The translations under genes were made by a program, and so were the position numbers. The notes beneath the pieces were generated by a model. That model saw only the letters and a program-made list of their open reading frames with translations, did no database searches and was not told the origin of the DNA. Below, in pieces: positions 52,252 through 59,857 of a DNA stretch of 64,000 bases; the first letter of the stretch is position 1, and every line of letters begins with the position of its first letter. Source of the DNA: Rheinheimera sp. SA_1 (GTDB lineage: Bacteria > Pseudomonadota > Gammaproteobacteria > Enterobacterales > Alteromonadaceae); the NCBI RefSeq assembly GCF_001669775.1, contig NZ_LXWK01000011.1, forward strand, positions 1,454,031-1,518,030, read 5' to 3'.

Positions 52252-53187
52252 ATGTCTATTAACTGGTTTCCAGGACACATGCACAAGGCGCGCAAAGAAA
52301 TCGCCGAAGTGATGCCGCAGGTCGATGTCATTATTGAAATGATTGACGCCCGCATTCCATTTTCCAGCGAAAACCCTTTGGTGCCGGAACTGCGTGGTGA
52401 TACGCCTTGTATCAAGGTGCTGAATAAAGCCGATTTGGCCGATCCGGCAGTAACCAAGTTGTGGCAAGAACATTTTGAGCGGCAATCCGGCGTCAAAGCC
52501 ATTCCGATTAGCCAACAAGATCCGGGGCAAATCCGCGCTTTATTAGATTTGTGCACCGCATTACTGCCGGATCGTAACTTTGAAGTGCGTGGCGCCCGTG
52601 CGATGATTATGGGGATCCCCAACGTTGGTAAATCGACGCTGATCAATACTTTAACCGGGCGGATTATCGCCAAAACCGGCAACGAAGCCGGTGTCACCAA
52701 AGCGCAGCAGCGGATCAAACTCGATAACAACGTCATCCTGACCGACACGCCGGGCTTTTTATGGCCCAAACTGAGTCCCGCCAGCTGCGGTTACCGGTTA
52801 GCGGTCACCGGCGGCATTAAAGACACCGCCTTCGATTACGCCGATATCGCCATGTTTGCCGCCGATTATTTACTGAAAGCCTATCCACAACAGGTGATGG
52901 CGCGGTATCAATTGAGCGAACAACCGGAAAACGATCTGGCATTGTTAGACGCGATTGGCCAGCGCCGTGGTTGTATGGTGAAAGGTGGTATCGTCGATTT
53001 AACCAAGGCAGGTACAATTTTGATTACAGAATTGCGCGCTGGTTTATTCGGCCCGGTCAGCCTGGAAACGCCGGATATGGTGACACAAGAATTAGCCGAT
53101 GCTAAGTTAGAGCAAGCCCGCATCGAAAAAGAAAAAGCGGAGCGCGAAAAAGAACGGGCGCGTAAGGCGAAAAAGAAATACCGATAA
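52252..53187 (+). CDS. ylqF: YlqF/RbgA-type circularly permuted ribosome-biogenesis GTPase
   Basis: A 311-residue GTPase with the permuted motif order typical of the YlqF/YawG family: G4 (NKADLAD) near residue 62, then G1 (GIPNVGKSTLINTL) near 120 and G3 (DTPGFLWPK) near 165. The N-terminus INWFPGHMHKARKEI is diagnostic. In Bacillus RbgA assists late 50S assembly; the gammaproteobacterial orthologues are less studied. The C-terminus is a long charged Lys/Glu/Arg helix. The next gene starts 60 bases downstream on the same strand. Confidence 0.93.
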   Translation: MSINWFPGHMHKARKEIAEVMPQVDVIIEMIDARIPFSSENPLVPELRGDTPCIKVLNKADLADPAVTKLWQEHFERQSGVKAIPISQQDPGQIRALLDLCTALLPDRNFEVRGARAMIMGIPNVGKSTLINTLTGRIIAKTGNEAGVTKAQQRIKLDNNVILTDTPGFLWPKLSPASCGYRLAVTGGIKDTAFDYADIAMFAADYLLKAYPQQVMARYQLSEQPENDLALLDAIGQRRGCMVKGGIVDLTKAGTILITELRAGLFGPVSLETPDMVTQELADAKLEQARIEKEKAEREKERARKAKKKYR

Positions 53188-53247
53188 GGTTGGAAAACTC
53201 CAACTCCCGGCGCCCGCCATCCAGCCAGGAATATGGAGTTTTTGTTT

Positions 53248-54915
53248 ATGTTGTTGTCCCGCGTATATTCGGCGGTGTTGCTGACCTTCGTCACTGCAAC
53301 ACCTGCCCTCGCCGCCCCAGTGATTGTCGATAATATTCAAGGTTACGGTTTTGATGACAAACGCACCTTAGTACCGTTTCAAAGCCTGGTGTTTGATGAC
53401 GCCACCGGCAAAGTGCTGGCTCGAGGTGATGCCACCCTTGCCAAAAACTACCCCACAGCAACTAAGATTGATGGTCAGGGCAAAACCCTGTTACCAGGCC
53501 TGATCGATGGCCATGGTCATGTGCTGGGACTTGGCCAAAACTTAGCCCAGGTCGACCTTCGTACCAGCAGCAGTGAAGCACAAGCGGTCGCCAAAGTAGC
53601 GGCTTTTGCCAAAACCCAGCCTCAGGCGCAGTGGATTTTAGGCCGCGGCTGGAATCAGGTGTTATGGCCAACCCAACAATTTCCCAGCACCACCTTACTT
53701 GATGAAGAAATCAACGATAAGCCAGTCTGGCTGAGCCGCGTCGACGGTCATGCCGGTTGGGCCAATAGCAAAGCGCTGCAACTGGCCGGCATTACTAAAG
53801 ACAGCATCGACCCACCCGGTGGGCAAATTCTGCGGGATGACAAAGGCAATCCGACCGGCGTGTTGATTGATAACGCCATGGTTTTACTGGAAAAGAAAAT
53901 CCCCCAACAAAACGAAGCGGAACGCCAGGCGGCATTGGCTGCGGCATTTCAACATCTGCTGGCGCTTGGTATTACCAGTACTCATGACGCTGGGATTGAT
54001 GCGGCGAATCTGGCTTCTTATCAGACGTTACAACAACAAAAAAAAATTCCAATGCGCATTTACGCCATGCTCAACGCCACCGATCCGCATTTCCGGGATT
54101 GGCTTAAAACCGGCCCTATTGATGATGCTGCCGACGTCCTGGATGTTCGGTCAGTTAAAATTGTCGGTGATGGCGCACTCGGCAGCCGTGGTGCCGCTTT
54201 ACTGGCTGATTACAGTGACAAAGCCAAAGAACGGGGTTTGCTGGTCACCCAGCCTGATGCTTTAACGCACCTGATGAAAATGACCATTGATGCTGGTTTT
54301 CAGGCCAACGTCCACGCCATCGGTGATCACGCTAACAGGATGGTGCTGGACCGGTTCATGCTGTTGGCGAACGACAAAGATCGCCAGGCCAGTCGCCATC
54401 GGGTGGAGCATGCGCAAATTGTTGCACCGGTGGATATTCCGCGTTTTGCCAAATTGCATGTTCTGCCTTCGATGCAGCCAACACATGCCACGTCCGATAA
54501 AAATATGGCCGGTGACCGCTTGGGTGTTGCCCGTTTGCGTGGCGCTTATGCCTGGCGGAGTTTTGTAGATCAGGGAAGTATTATTGTTGGTGGATCTGAT
54601 TATCCGGTCGAACTCGCTAATCCGTTCTATGGTCTGCACGCTGCGGTGACCCGTCAGGATCAGCAGAACCAGCCGGCTGGCGGCTGGTTGCCCGAGCAAA
54701 AACTAACGGTGACTGAAGCCTTGCGCTCTTTTACCACTGATGCGGCCTATGGTGCTTATCAGGAAAAAACCATGGGTAGTTTGCAACCCGGCATGTGGGC
54801 GGATTTTATTCTGATCGACCGTGACTTAACCCAAGTGCCGCCAGAGCAAATCTGGCAAACGCAGGTGCTGCACACTTATGTCGGTGGCAAACAAGTGTAT
54901 AGCCATCATCCTTAA
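53248..54915 (+). CDS. Exported amidohydrolase (YtcJ-like, amidohydrolase 3)
   Basis: A 555-residue metal-dependent hydrolase with a signal peptide (residues 1-22, LSRVYSAVLLTFVTATPALAA). Motifs of the amidohydrolase-3/YtcJ group: LLPGLIDGHGHVLGLG, KIVGDGALGSRGAALL, ANVHAIGDHANRMVLDRF, RHRVEHAQIV and GSDYPVE. The substrate is unknown. The start at 53248 is preferred over 53233 because GGAG lies nine bases before it. The last codons (…VYSHHP and the stop) are part of ERIC-like copy 3, so the original C-terminus has been replaced. Confidence 0.9.
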   Translation: MLLSRVYSAVLLTFVTATPALAAPVIVDNIQGYGFDDKRTLVPFQSLVFDDATGKVLARGDATLAKNYPTATKIDGQGKTLLPGLIDGHGHVLGLGQNLAQVDLRTSSSEAQAVAKVAAFAKTQPQAQWILGRGWNQVLWPTQQFPSTTLLDEEINDKPVWLSRVDGHAGWANSKALQLAGITKDSIDPPGGQILRDDKGNPTGVLIDNAMVLLEKKIPQQNEAERQAALAAAFQHLLALGITSTHDAGIDAANLASYQTLQQQKKIPMRIYAMLNATDPHFRDWLKTGPIDDAADVLDVRSVKIVGDGALGSRGAALLADYSDKAKERGLLVTQPDALTHLMKMTIDAGFQANVHAIGDHANRMVLDRFMLLANDKDRQASRHRVEHAQIVAPVDIPRFAKLHVLPSMQPTHATSDKNMAGDRLGVARLRGAYAWRSFVDQGSIIVGGSDYPVELANPFYGLHAAVTRQDQQNQPAGGWLPEQKLTVTEALRSFTTDAAYGAYQEKTMGSLQPGMWADFILIDRDLTQVPPEQIWQTQVLHTYVGGKQVYSHHP

Positions 54916-55037
54916 AGCTGCAGGATCGTTGCCTTCGTTTGATCGCTGGAGCGCCAGCCGCCCATCGCATAGTTAACTATGCTCATGGGGCCTCTCGCAC
55001 TTGTCGCCTTCCTGCATCTTCAATGATTTTGGCTATA
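54898..55037. repeat. ERIC-like intergenic repeat, copy 3
   Basis: A 140-bp imperfect palindrome with ends TATAGCC and GGCTATA, against TATACCC/GGGTATA in copies 1 and 2; the change is complementary at both ends. The centre GCATAGTTAACTATGC is a perfect palindrome. Its left end lies inside the amidohydrolase gene and supplies the last codons and TAA. Confidence 0.88.
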
Positions 55038-55116
55038 CATGTTGTTCAAAAAGATGCAGCAGTGAAAATCTGCTGCGATTTGTAAAAGCACCAGCTACAC
55101 TGCCAGATATTCAGAT

Positions 55117-55145
55117 CACGGACGCGCACAGCGTCCGTGTTTTTT
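55117..55145 (+). terminator. Intrinsic terminator in the leader of the TrmH-type gene
   Basis: CACGGACGC and GCGTCCGTG form a nine-pair stem with a five-base loop, followed by six T's. It ends only 18 bases before the methyltransferase ATG at 55164. It may stop read-through from the amidohydrolase gene or act as an attenuator. A second hairpin, GCAGCAG/CTGCTGC, precedes it at 55056-55076. Confidence 0.85.
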
Positions 55146-55163
55146 CCAGCTGCAGGACAACCG

Positions 55164-55916
55164 ATGATTAGTCAAAAATGGGCCAAGCTCATTAAATCCC
55201 TTCATTTAAAAAAATTCCGTAAAGCCGAACAGCTGTTTTTTGTCGAAGGCGAAAAAGCAGTGCTCGAAGTGCTGGCCTCTGGCTGGCCAGTCAAAGCCTT
55301 GTTTGGAACTGCTGATTTTCTCGACCGTCACCCAGACGCTGCGATCGCCGCTGAACTGGCGCATCCATGCACCGCCAGCGAACTCGAACAAGTCGGCACC
55401 TTTACCAGCAATAACGCAGCCATTGCGGTAGTGGAATTACCGCATTACGCGCCTTTTGCCGAACAAGACGGTGACTGGGTGTTGGTGCTGGATCAGATCA
55501 ACGATCCGGGCAATCTCGGCACTATCATCCGGATTGCCGACTGGTATGGCATTGGTCATATTTTATGTTCCACCGATACCGTTGATGCCTTTAACCCTAA
55601 AGTGATCGCCAGCGCCAAAGGCTCGTTTTTACGGGTGAAACTGCATTATCAACCGCTTCCAGACATCCTCAGCAAAGTCCGCCAGCCAGTGTTTGGCGCT
55701 TATCTTGGCGGGGAATCGGTGCACCAACTGCAGCTCAGCAGTAGCGGCGGTTTTATCGTGCTCGGCAATGAAGCCAATGGCATCAGCAGCGAACTTGAAC
55801 CTATGATTAGCCGTCGCATCACCATTCCAGCGGTCGGCGACGCTGAATCGTTAAACGTTGGCATCGCCTGCGCGGTGATTGTCGATAATATGCGCCGGTT
55901 GTCTCAAACAGTGTGA
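55164..55916 (+). CDS. TrmH/SpoU-family RNA 2'-O-methyltransferase
   Basis: A 250-residue RNA methyltransferase. The N-terminal substrate-binding domain (about 1-95) starts with the typical SLHLKKFRKAEQLFFVEGEKAVLEVL. The SPOUT catalytic domain carries the three motifs LDQINDPGNLGTIIRIADWYGI, FIVLGNEANGIS and IPAVGDAESLNVGIACAVI. Target is probably a 23S rRNA nucleotide, as in RlmB/TsnR-like enzymes. The ATG follows AGGA. A terminator hairpin sits 18 bases upstream, implying regulated or internal transcription start. Confidence 0.92.
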   Translation: MISQKWAKLIKSLHLKKFRKAEQLFFVEGEKAVLEVLASGWPVKALFGTADFLDRHPDAAIAAELAHPCTASELEQVGTFTSNNAAIAVVELPHYAPFAEQDGDWVLVLDQINDPGNLGTIIRIADWYGIGHILCSTDTVDAFNPKVIASAKGSFLRVKLHYQPLPDILSKVRQPVFGAYLGGESVHQLQLSSSGGFIVLGNEANGISSELEPMISRRITIPAVGDAESLNVGIACAVIVDNMRRLSQTV

Positions 55917-56020
55917 TAGTGGCGTGCCAGCTCAAGTAGATCATGGTCAAAGCTAAGGCTCGGAACGGCGAACAGCAACCTACTGTCGCCGACTTTTTTG
56001 TCATTAATGGCGATAATGAT

Positions 56021-56260
56021 TCAAAGCTGATCTAGTTTTTTCAGATAAAACCACAACATTCCAGCCAGACCGGCCAGAAATACCACCGCCACTGCGGTCA
56101 GTTTAAATGACAAGGCTCCGGTAGGGGCGGCTCCCAGCGAGGTTAACAGAGCTCCAGCCGCCGCACCTGCCAATAAAGTCGCAAACGGGATCAAACCAAA
56201 AGCAATTTTCAACTCTTGTTTTAAACGGTTTTTTCCCCGTGTTTGTAACAATGTACTCAA
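56021..56260 (-). CDS. Small membrane protein (hypothetical)
   Basis: A 79-residue protein with two hydrophobic helices (about 20-43 and 51-72), a basic N-terminus (RGKNRLKQELK) and a short charged tail. Not recognised. The only starts are TTG codons at 56260 or 56251; GGA lies about ten bases before the first. The composition fits a real membrane protein, but the weak start lowers confidence. It converges on the TrmH-type gene and is divergent from cysM. Confidence 0.5.
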   Translation of the reverse strand: MSTLLQTRGKNRLKQELKIAFGLIPFATLLAGAAAGALLTSLGAAPTGALSFKLTAVAVVFLAGLAGMLWFYLKKLDQL

Positions 56261-56520
56261 TTTTTAATTCCAAATTAAAGAAATAGTGCACACTATTTTG
56301 CGCGAACAGTCACCGACTGGCAATCAATCTACAACATGGACATTTTCCATCAGCACGTTTGCATCATATGGACTGTCATCATCGGTTGTTGAGCTCGTCA
56401 GAAAAGCCGGCAGATTTTAATAGCTATCGGACATCGATGTACGCGGCTCATAGCAAATTTTTGTCGTGCCACCCGACTTCCGGTACACTTAACACTTATC
56501 TATCCAGCACCGAGTCGCCG

Positions 56521-57462
56521 ATGTCTGAAGCCGCTGTTCCGCCAAGTGATCTGCCCGAATTCCCAACCATCGAAGCTTTTGTCGGTAACACGCCTTTGGT
56601 GAAATTGCAGCGGCTGGCCGCACATACCCAAAGCACTGTGCTGTTAAAACTCGAAGGCAACAATCCGGCGGGATCGGTGAAAGACCGGCCAGCGCTGAAT
56701 ATGATTGTGCAGGCGGAACTTCGTGGCCAAATCAAACCGGGCGACACTATCATCGAAGCGACCAGCGGCAACACTGGAATAGCGCTGGCGATGGCGGCGG
56801 CGATTAAAGGTTACCGGATGATTTTGATTATGCCGGACAACGCCACCAGTGAGCGCAAAGCCTCGATGCAGGCTTATGGCGCTGAATTAATTCTGGTTAG
56901 CAAAGCACAAGGTATGGAAGGTGCGCGTGATTTGGCGCTGCAGATGCAGGCCGAAGGCCAGGGCATTGTGCTTGATCAATTTAATAACCCCGATAACCCA
57001 GCGGCGCATCTGGTCAGCACCGGGCCAGAAATCTGGCAACAAAGCCGCGGACTTATCACGCATTTCGTCTCCAGCATGGGCACGACCGGCACCATTATGG
57101 GTGTGTCGACTTTTTTAAAAGCGCAAAATCCGGCGATTCAGATCATTGGTTTACAACCCTCTGAGGGCAGTTCTATCCCGGGGATCCGGCGTTGGCCTGA
57201 AGCCTATCTACCTGGTTTTTATCAAAAACAGCGGGTGGATCAGGTCATTGATGTCAGCGAAGCCGATGCGGTAGCCACCACCCGCCAGTTGGCGCGGGTC
57301 GAAGGCATTTGTGCTGGCGTGAGCTCCGGCGGCGCCGTATTTGCTGCGATCAAACTGGCGGAACAACATCCTGGCGCAGTGATAGTGGCAATAATCTGCG
57401 ACCGCGGTGATCGTTATTTATCTTCTGGTTTATTTGATGAAGCGCCGGACCGCGCTGACTAA
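56521..57462 (+). CDS. cysM: Cysteine synthase B
   Basis: A 313-residue PLP enzyme that joins O-acetylserine with sulfide or thiosulfate to make cysteine or S-sulfocysteine. The PLP lysine motif is LEGNNPAGSVKDRPA near residue 48, the substrate loop is EATSGNTGIALA near 80, and the Gly-rich phosphate loop is SMGTTGTIMG. CysM-type features and length (about 300) fit better than CysK. The ATG at 56521 is preferred, since the open frame upstream has no family similarity. Co-transcribed with the EamA transporter nine bases downstream. It suits the CysTW sulfate/thiosulfate permease encoded elsewhere in the window. Confidence 0.95.
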   Translation: MSEAAVPPSDLPEFPTIEAFVGNTPLVKLQRLAAHTQSTVLLKLEGNNPAGSVKDRPALNMIVQAELRGQIKPGDTIIEATSGNTGIALAMAAAIKGYRMILIMPDNATSERKASMQAYGAELILVSKAQGMEGARDLALQMQAEGQGIVLDQFNNPDNPAAHLVSTGPEIWQQSRGLITHFVSSMGTTGTIMGVSTFLKAQNPAIQIIGLQPSEGSSIPGIRRWPEAYLPGFYQKQRVDQVIDVSEADAVATTRQLARVEGICAGVSSGGAVFAAIKLAEQHPGAVIVAIICDRGDRYLSSGLFDEAPDRAD

Positions 57463-57470
57463 GGATAGCT

Positions 57471-58373
57471 GTGAGTTTTGCCCTGAGTTATGAATGGATG
57501 GCACTTGCCGCCGCTGTGTGCTGGGCAATTGGCAGTTTAATTTCCGCCCCGGCGTCGGCGCATCTTGGCGCTTTTGCTTTTACCCGCTGGCGGATGGCCT
57601 GCGCCAGCTTGTTGTTGTGGTCAGTCGCTATCTACGCTGGCAGCTGGCAAACGCTGCCCCCCGATAAACTGTGGCTGCTGGCGTTGTCCGGCATCATCGG
57701 CATTTTGATTGGCGACACCGCGCTCTTTGCCTCAATGAACCGCTTAGGGCCGCGTCGCGCTGGCGTGTTGTTTGCTACCCATGCCTTGTTTTCGGCGGTG
57801 CTGGCTTATTTGTTTTTGGGCGAAACGATTTGGGGCTGGACGCTGATCGGTTCCGGTTTGTTGATCAGCGGCGTGATGAGTGCCATTTTGTTTGGTAAAC
57901 GCGCCGCTGAACAACATCATTGGGAAACCAGCAGCCATCAGCTGGGTATTGGCATTGGTCTTGGATTGTTGTCGGCTTTGTGTCAGGCGGTGTCAACGTT
58001 GATGCTAAAACCACTGATGGAAACCGATATCGACGCCATCGCCGCCTCGGCAGTGCGGATGACCACAGCGCTTTGTTGTCATTTAGTGTTGTTATGGTTG
58101 GGTTTTAAAGTAGCGCACAGTTATCTGCCGTTGACCAAAAAAGTGCTGGCGATGGTCGCTTTTAATGCGCTGCTCTCGATGGGCATTGGCATGACACTGA
58201 TTTTACAGGCGTTAAAAGATGGTGATGCCGGTATTGTCGCCATGTTGTCGTCGGTCAGTCCGGTGGTGGTGTTGCCGCTGTTATGGCTGGTGTATCGCCG
58301 TCGCCCGGCGATTGGCGCCTGGTTAGGGGCCTTACTGACGGTGCTGGGCACTGTGTTAATTTTGCAGCATTAA
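57471..58373 (+). CDS. EamA/DMT-family transporter
   Basis: A 300-residue inner-membrane protein with ten predicted helices in two EamA repeats (about 1-145 and 150-300); FASMNRLGPRRAGVLFATHALFSAVLAYLFLGE is the conserved end of the first repeat. DMT transporters often export amino acids or metabolites. It starts with GTG behind AAGGAT, only eight bases after the cysM stop, so a role in cysteine-related efflux is possible but is only suggested by position. Confidence 0.9.
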   Translation: MSFALSYEWMALAAAVCWAIGSLISAPASAHLGAFAFTRWRMACASLLLWSVAIYAGSWQTLPPDKLWLLALSGIIGILIGDTALFASMNRLGPRRAGVLFATHALFSAVLAYLFLGETIWGWTLIGSGLLISGVMSAILFGKRAAEQHHWETSSHQLGIGIGLGLLSALCQAVSTLMLKPLMETDIDAIAASAVRMTTALCCHLVLLWLGFKVAHSYLPLTKKVLAMVAFNALLSMGIGMTLILQALKDGDAGIVAMLSSVSPVVVLPLLWLVYRRRPAIGAWLGALLTVLGTVLILQH

Positions 58374-58380
58374 TTCTGCA

Positions 58381-59655
58381 TCAATGCTGATCGGCCATAG
58401 CTGCAGGACTTTCTGCTACAGCATGCTCAGCAACCGGATTTTCATCAACTGAAAAAGAAGCTTCAGCCTGCTGCTCCAGTAATTGCATCTGCAGCGCTTG
58501 TTTCACCGCATCTGCCGGCAACTGATTGCGATACAAATCAATCATGCTCATCACTTCTGACAACGCCTTGCCATGGTCGGGCGTCAGAATACCATTGTGG
58601 CCGGAAATAATATCGTCAGAGACGGCCAGCACCCAGACCGCCTGCATATTGGCATCCGGACAACTTTGCACCGTGCGCCTTGCCTGCAACCGCGCACGAA
58701 CTTTCCAGCCGGAGCGATCCAACGTCATCATACAGCCCGGTGTTTGATCATGTGCCAGCAAAGCAGCTGGCATTTTTAACGGGGTCTGGCAGTTGCCGCG
58801 CGGACATTTGTCAATGTCATGGGTAATGGCCCAGGAATTCCCTACTGCGCGTTCGCCTTCTTTTAGCCAGGTAAAAGCTTCTTTTAGTGCAAAATCACCT
58901 TTGGATTGCAGCACCACCATTGATGGCTTTTGCCGGTCGATACTGAGCAAGCTGTCCAGCGGCCGATATTCACGGGCATTCACCGCCGGATTCAGCAAAA
59001 TAAACAAGTTTGGGTTGTCCTGCTGGCGTTCAATCGCGGTTTTGATCCGATCTTTACTGGCATGCAAGGCAATAGCACCACCGAGACTATGCCCTACCAG
59101 TACATAACGCTGCAATTTGCGTTGCTCTACCAGCACATCTAACTCATCCAGCAACTGACTCAGTCCTTTCTGACCAATACGTTTGGCAACCGTTTTGCGC
59201 TGGTAAATCGTTGGAAAATCTAAAGGTTCAACTTGGCTGTCGGCATCAGTGGAACCATCCAGGAACAGTGGATCGTATTTGTCACCACGCCAGCCGATAT
59301 AGAGCCCGAGCAGATTACGTTGCGGGTCATTGGTGGCCATTTGCTGGTAAAAGTTCTGAAAAGCTACGAAGTTGTCATCATCGGGTTTGGCACTGTGGTG
59401 CCAGCCGTGGATAAAAATCACCAGCTCCGGCGCCGGGCCAACATAGGTTTGGGTAATTCGTTGATGCAGGCTCTGCCATTGTGCTGGTAAATGCGCTTCG
59501 CCATGATCATCAAATTCAATCACATGGAAATTTTGGGCGGCGGTGTCGGCAGTCGGCACGTGATACGGTAGATCAGGAATGTAGCTCAGTACCACCGATA
59601 CCATGACCAGCGCCAGCAGAACTAATTTATAAAGGGCAAACTTTTTTAAACTCAT
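58381..59655 (-). CDS. Membrane-anchored alpha/beta hydrolase
   Basis: A 424-residue protein with one N-terminal membrane segment (about 8-28, YKLVLLALVMVSVVLSYIPDL) and an alpha/beta-hydrolase domain. The oxyanion motif FIHGWHHS and the nucleophile elbow VLVGHSLGGAIALH (near 200) are clear, so it resembles a lipase/esterase. The substrate is unknown. Start chosen at the ATG at 59655 since upstream sequence is non-coding in character. It converges on the EamA gene; the C-terminal 30 residues are low-complexity (Ala/Glu-rich). Confidence 0.85.
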   Translation of the reverse strand: MSLKKFALYKLVLLALVMVSVVLSYIPDLPYHVPTADTAAQNFHVIEFDDHGEAHLPAQWQSLHQRITQTYVGPAPELVIFIHGWHHSAKPDDDNFVAFQNFYQQMATNDPQRNLLGLYIGWRGDKYDPLFLDGSTDADSQVEPLDFPTIYQRKTVAKRIGQKGLSQLLDELDVLVEQRKLQRYVLVGHSLGGAIALHASKDRIKTAIERQQDNPNLFILLNPAVNAREYRPLDSLLSIDRQKPSMVVLQSKGDFALKEAFTWLKEGERAVGNSWAITHDIDKCPRGNCQTPLKMPAALLAHDQTPGCMMTLDRSGWKVRARLQARRTVQSCPDANMQAVWVLAVSDDIISGHNGILTPDHGKALSEVMSMIDLYRNQLPADAVKQALQMQLLEQQAEASFSVDENPVAEHAVAESPAAMADQH

Positions 59656-59782
59656 GAATTTCAAAATCTGACATGAAAGCGGCGACACAACCGAGCTATT
59701 GGGAACCTGAGCATTTTCAGGCGCCGGCAATTTGCGCAAATTATACGCGGCTACGCCTGTTCCGACCAGCAATGATCTGGCT

Positions 59783-59812
59783 TTATATTTCAGGATGTCC
59801 TGAAATATAAAT
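59783..59812. promoter_or_regulatory. 30-bp near-perfect palindrome upstream of the hydrolase gene
   Basis: Two perfectly complementary 14-base arms (59783-59796 and 59799-59812; core TTTCAGGA and TCCTGAAA) are separated by two bases. No T-run follows on either strand, so it looks more like an operator than a terminator. It lies 128-157 bases upstream of the hydrolase ATG. Confidence 0.5.
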
Positions 59813-59833
59813 GCCGGCATTCAGCCGGCATTT
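59810..59833 (-). terminator. Terminator hairpin of the phoX gene
   Basis: AAATGCCGGC and GCCGGCATTT form a ten-pair stem just after the phoX stop. On the minus strand it is followed by the weakly T-rich ATATTT, so termination may be partial. It touches the operator-like palindrome. Confidence 0.6.
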
Positions 59834-59857
59834 AAAATCTAACGGTTAGGTCAGCAA

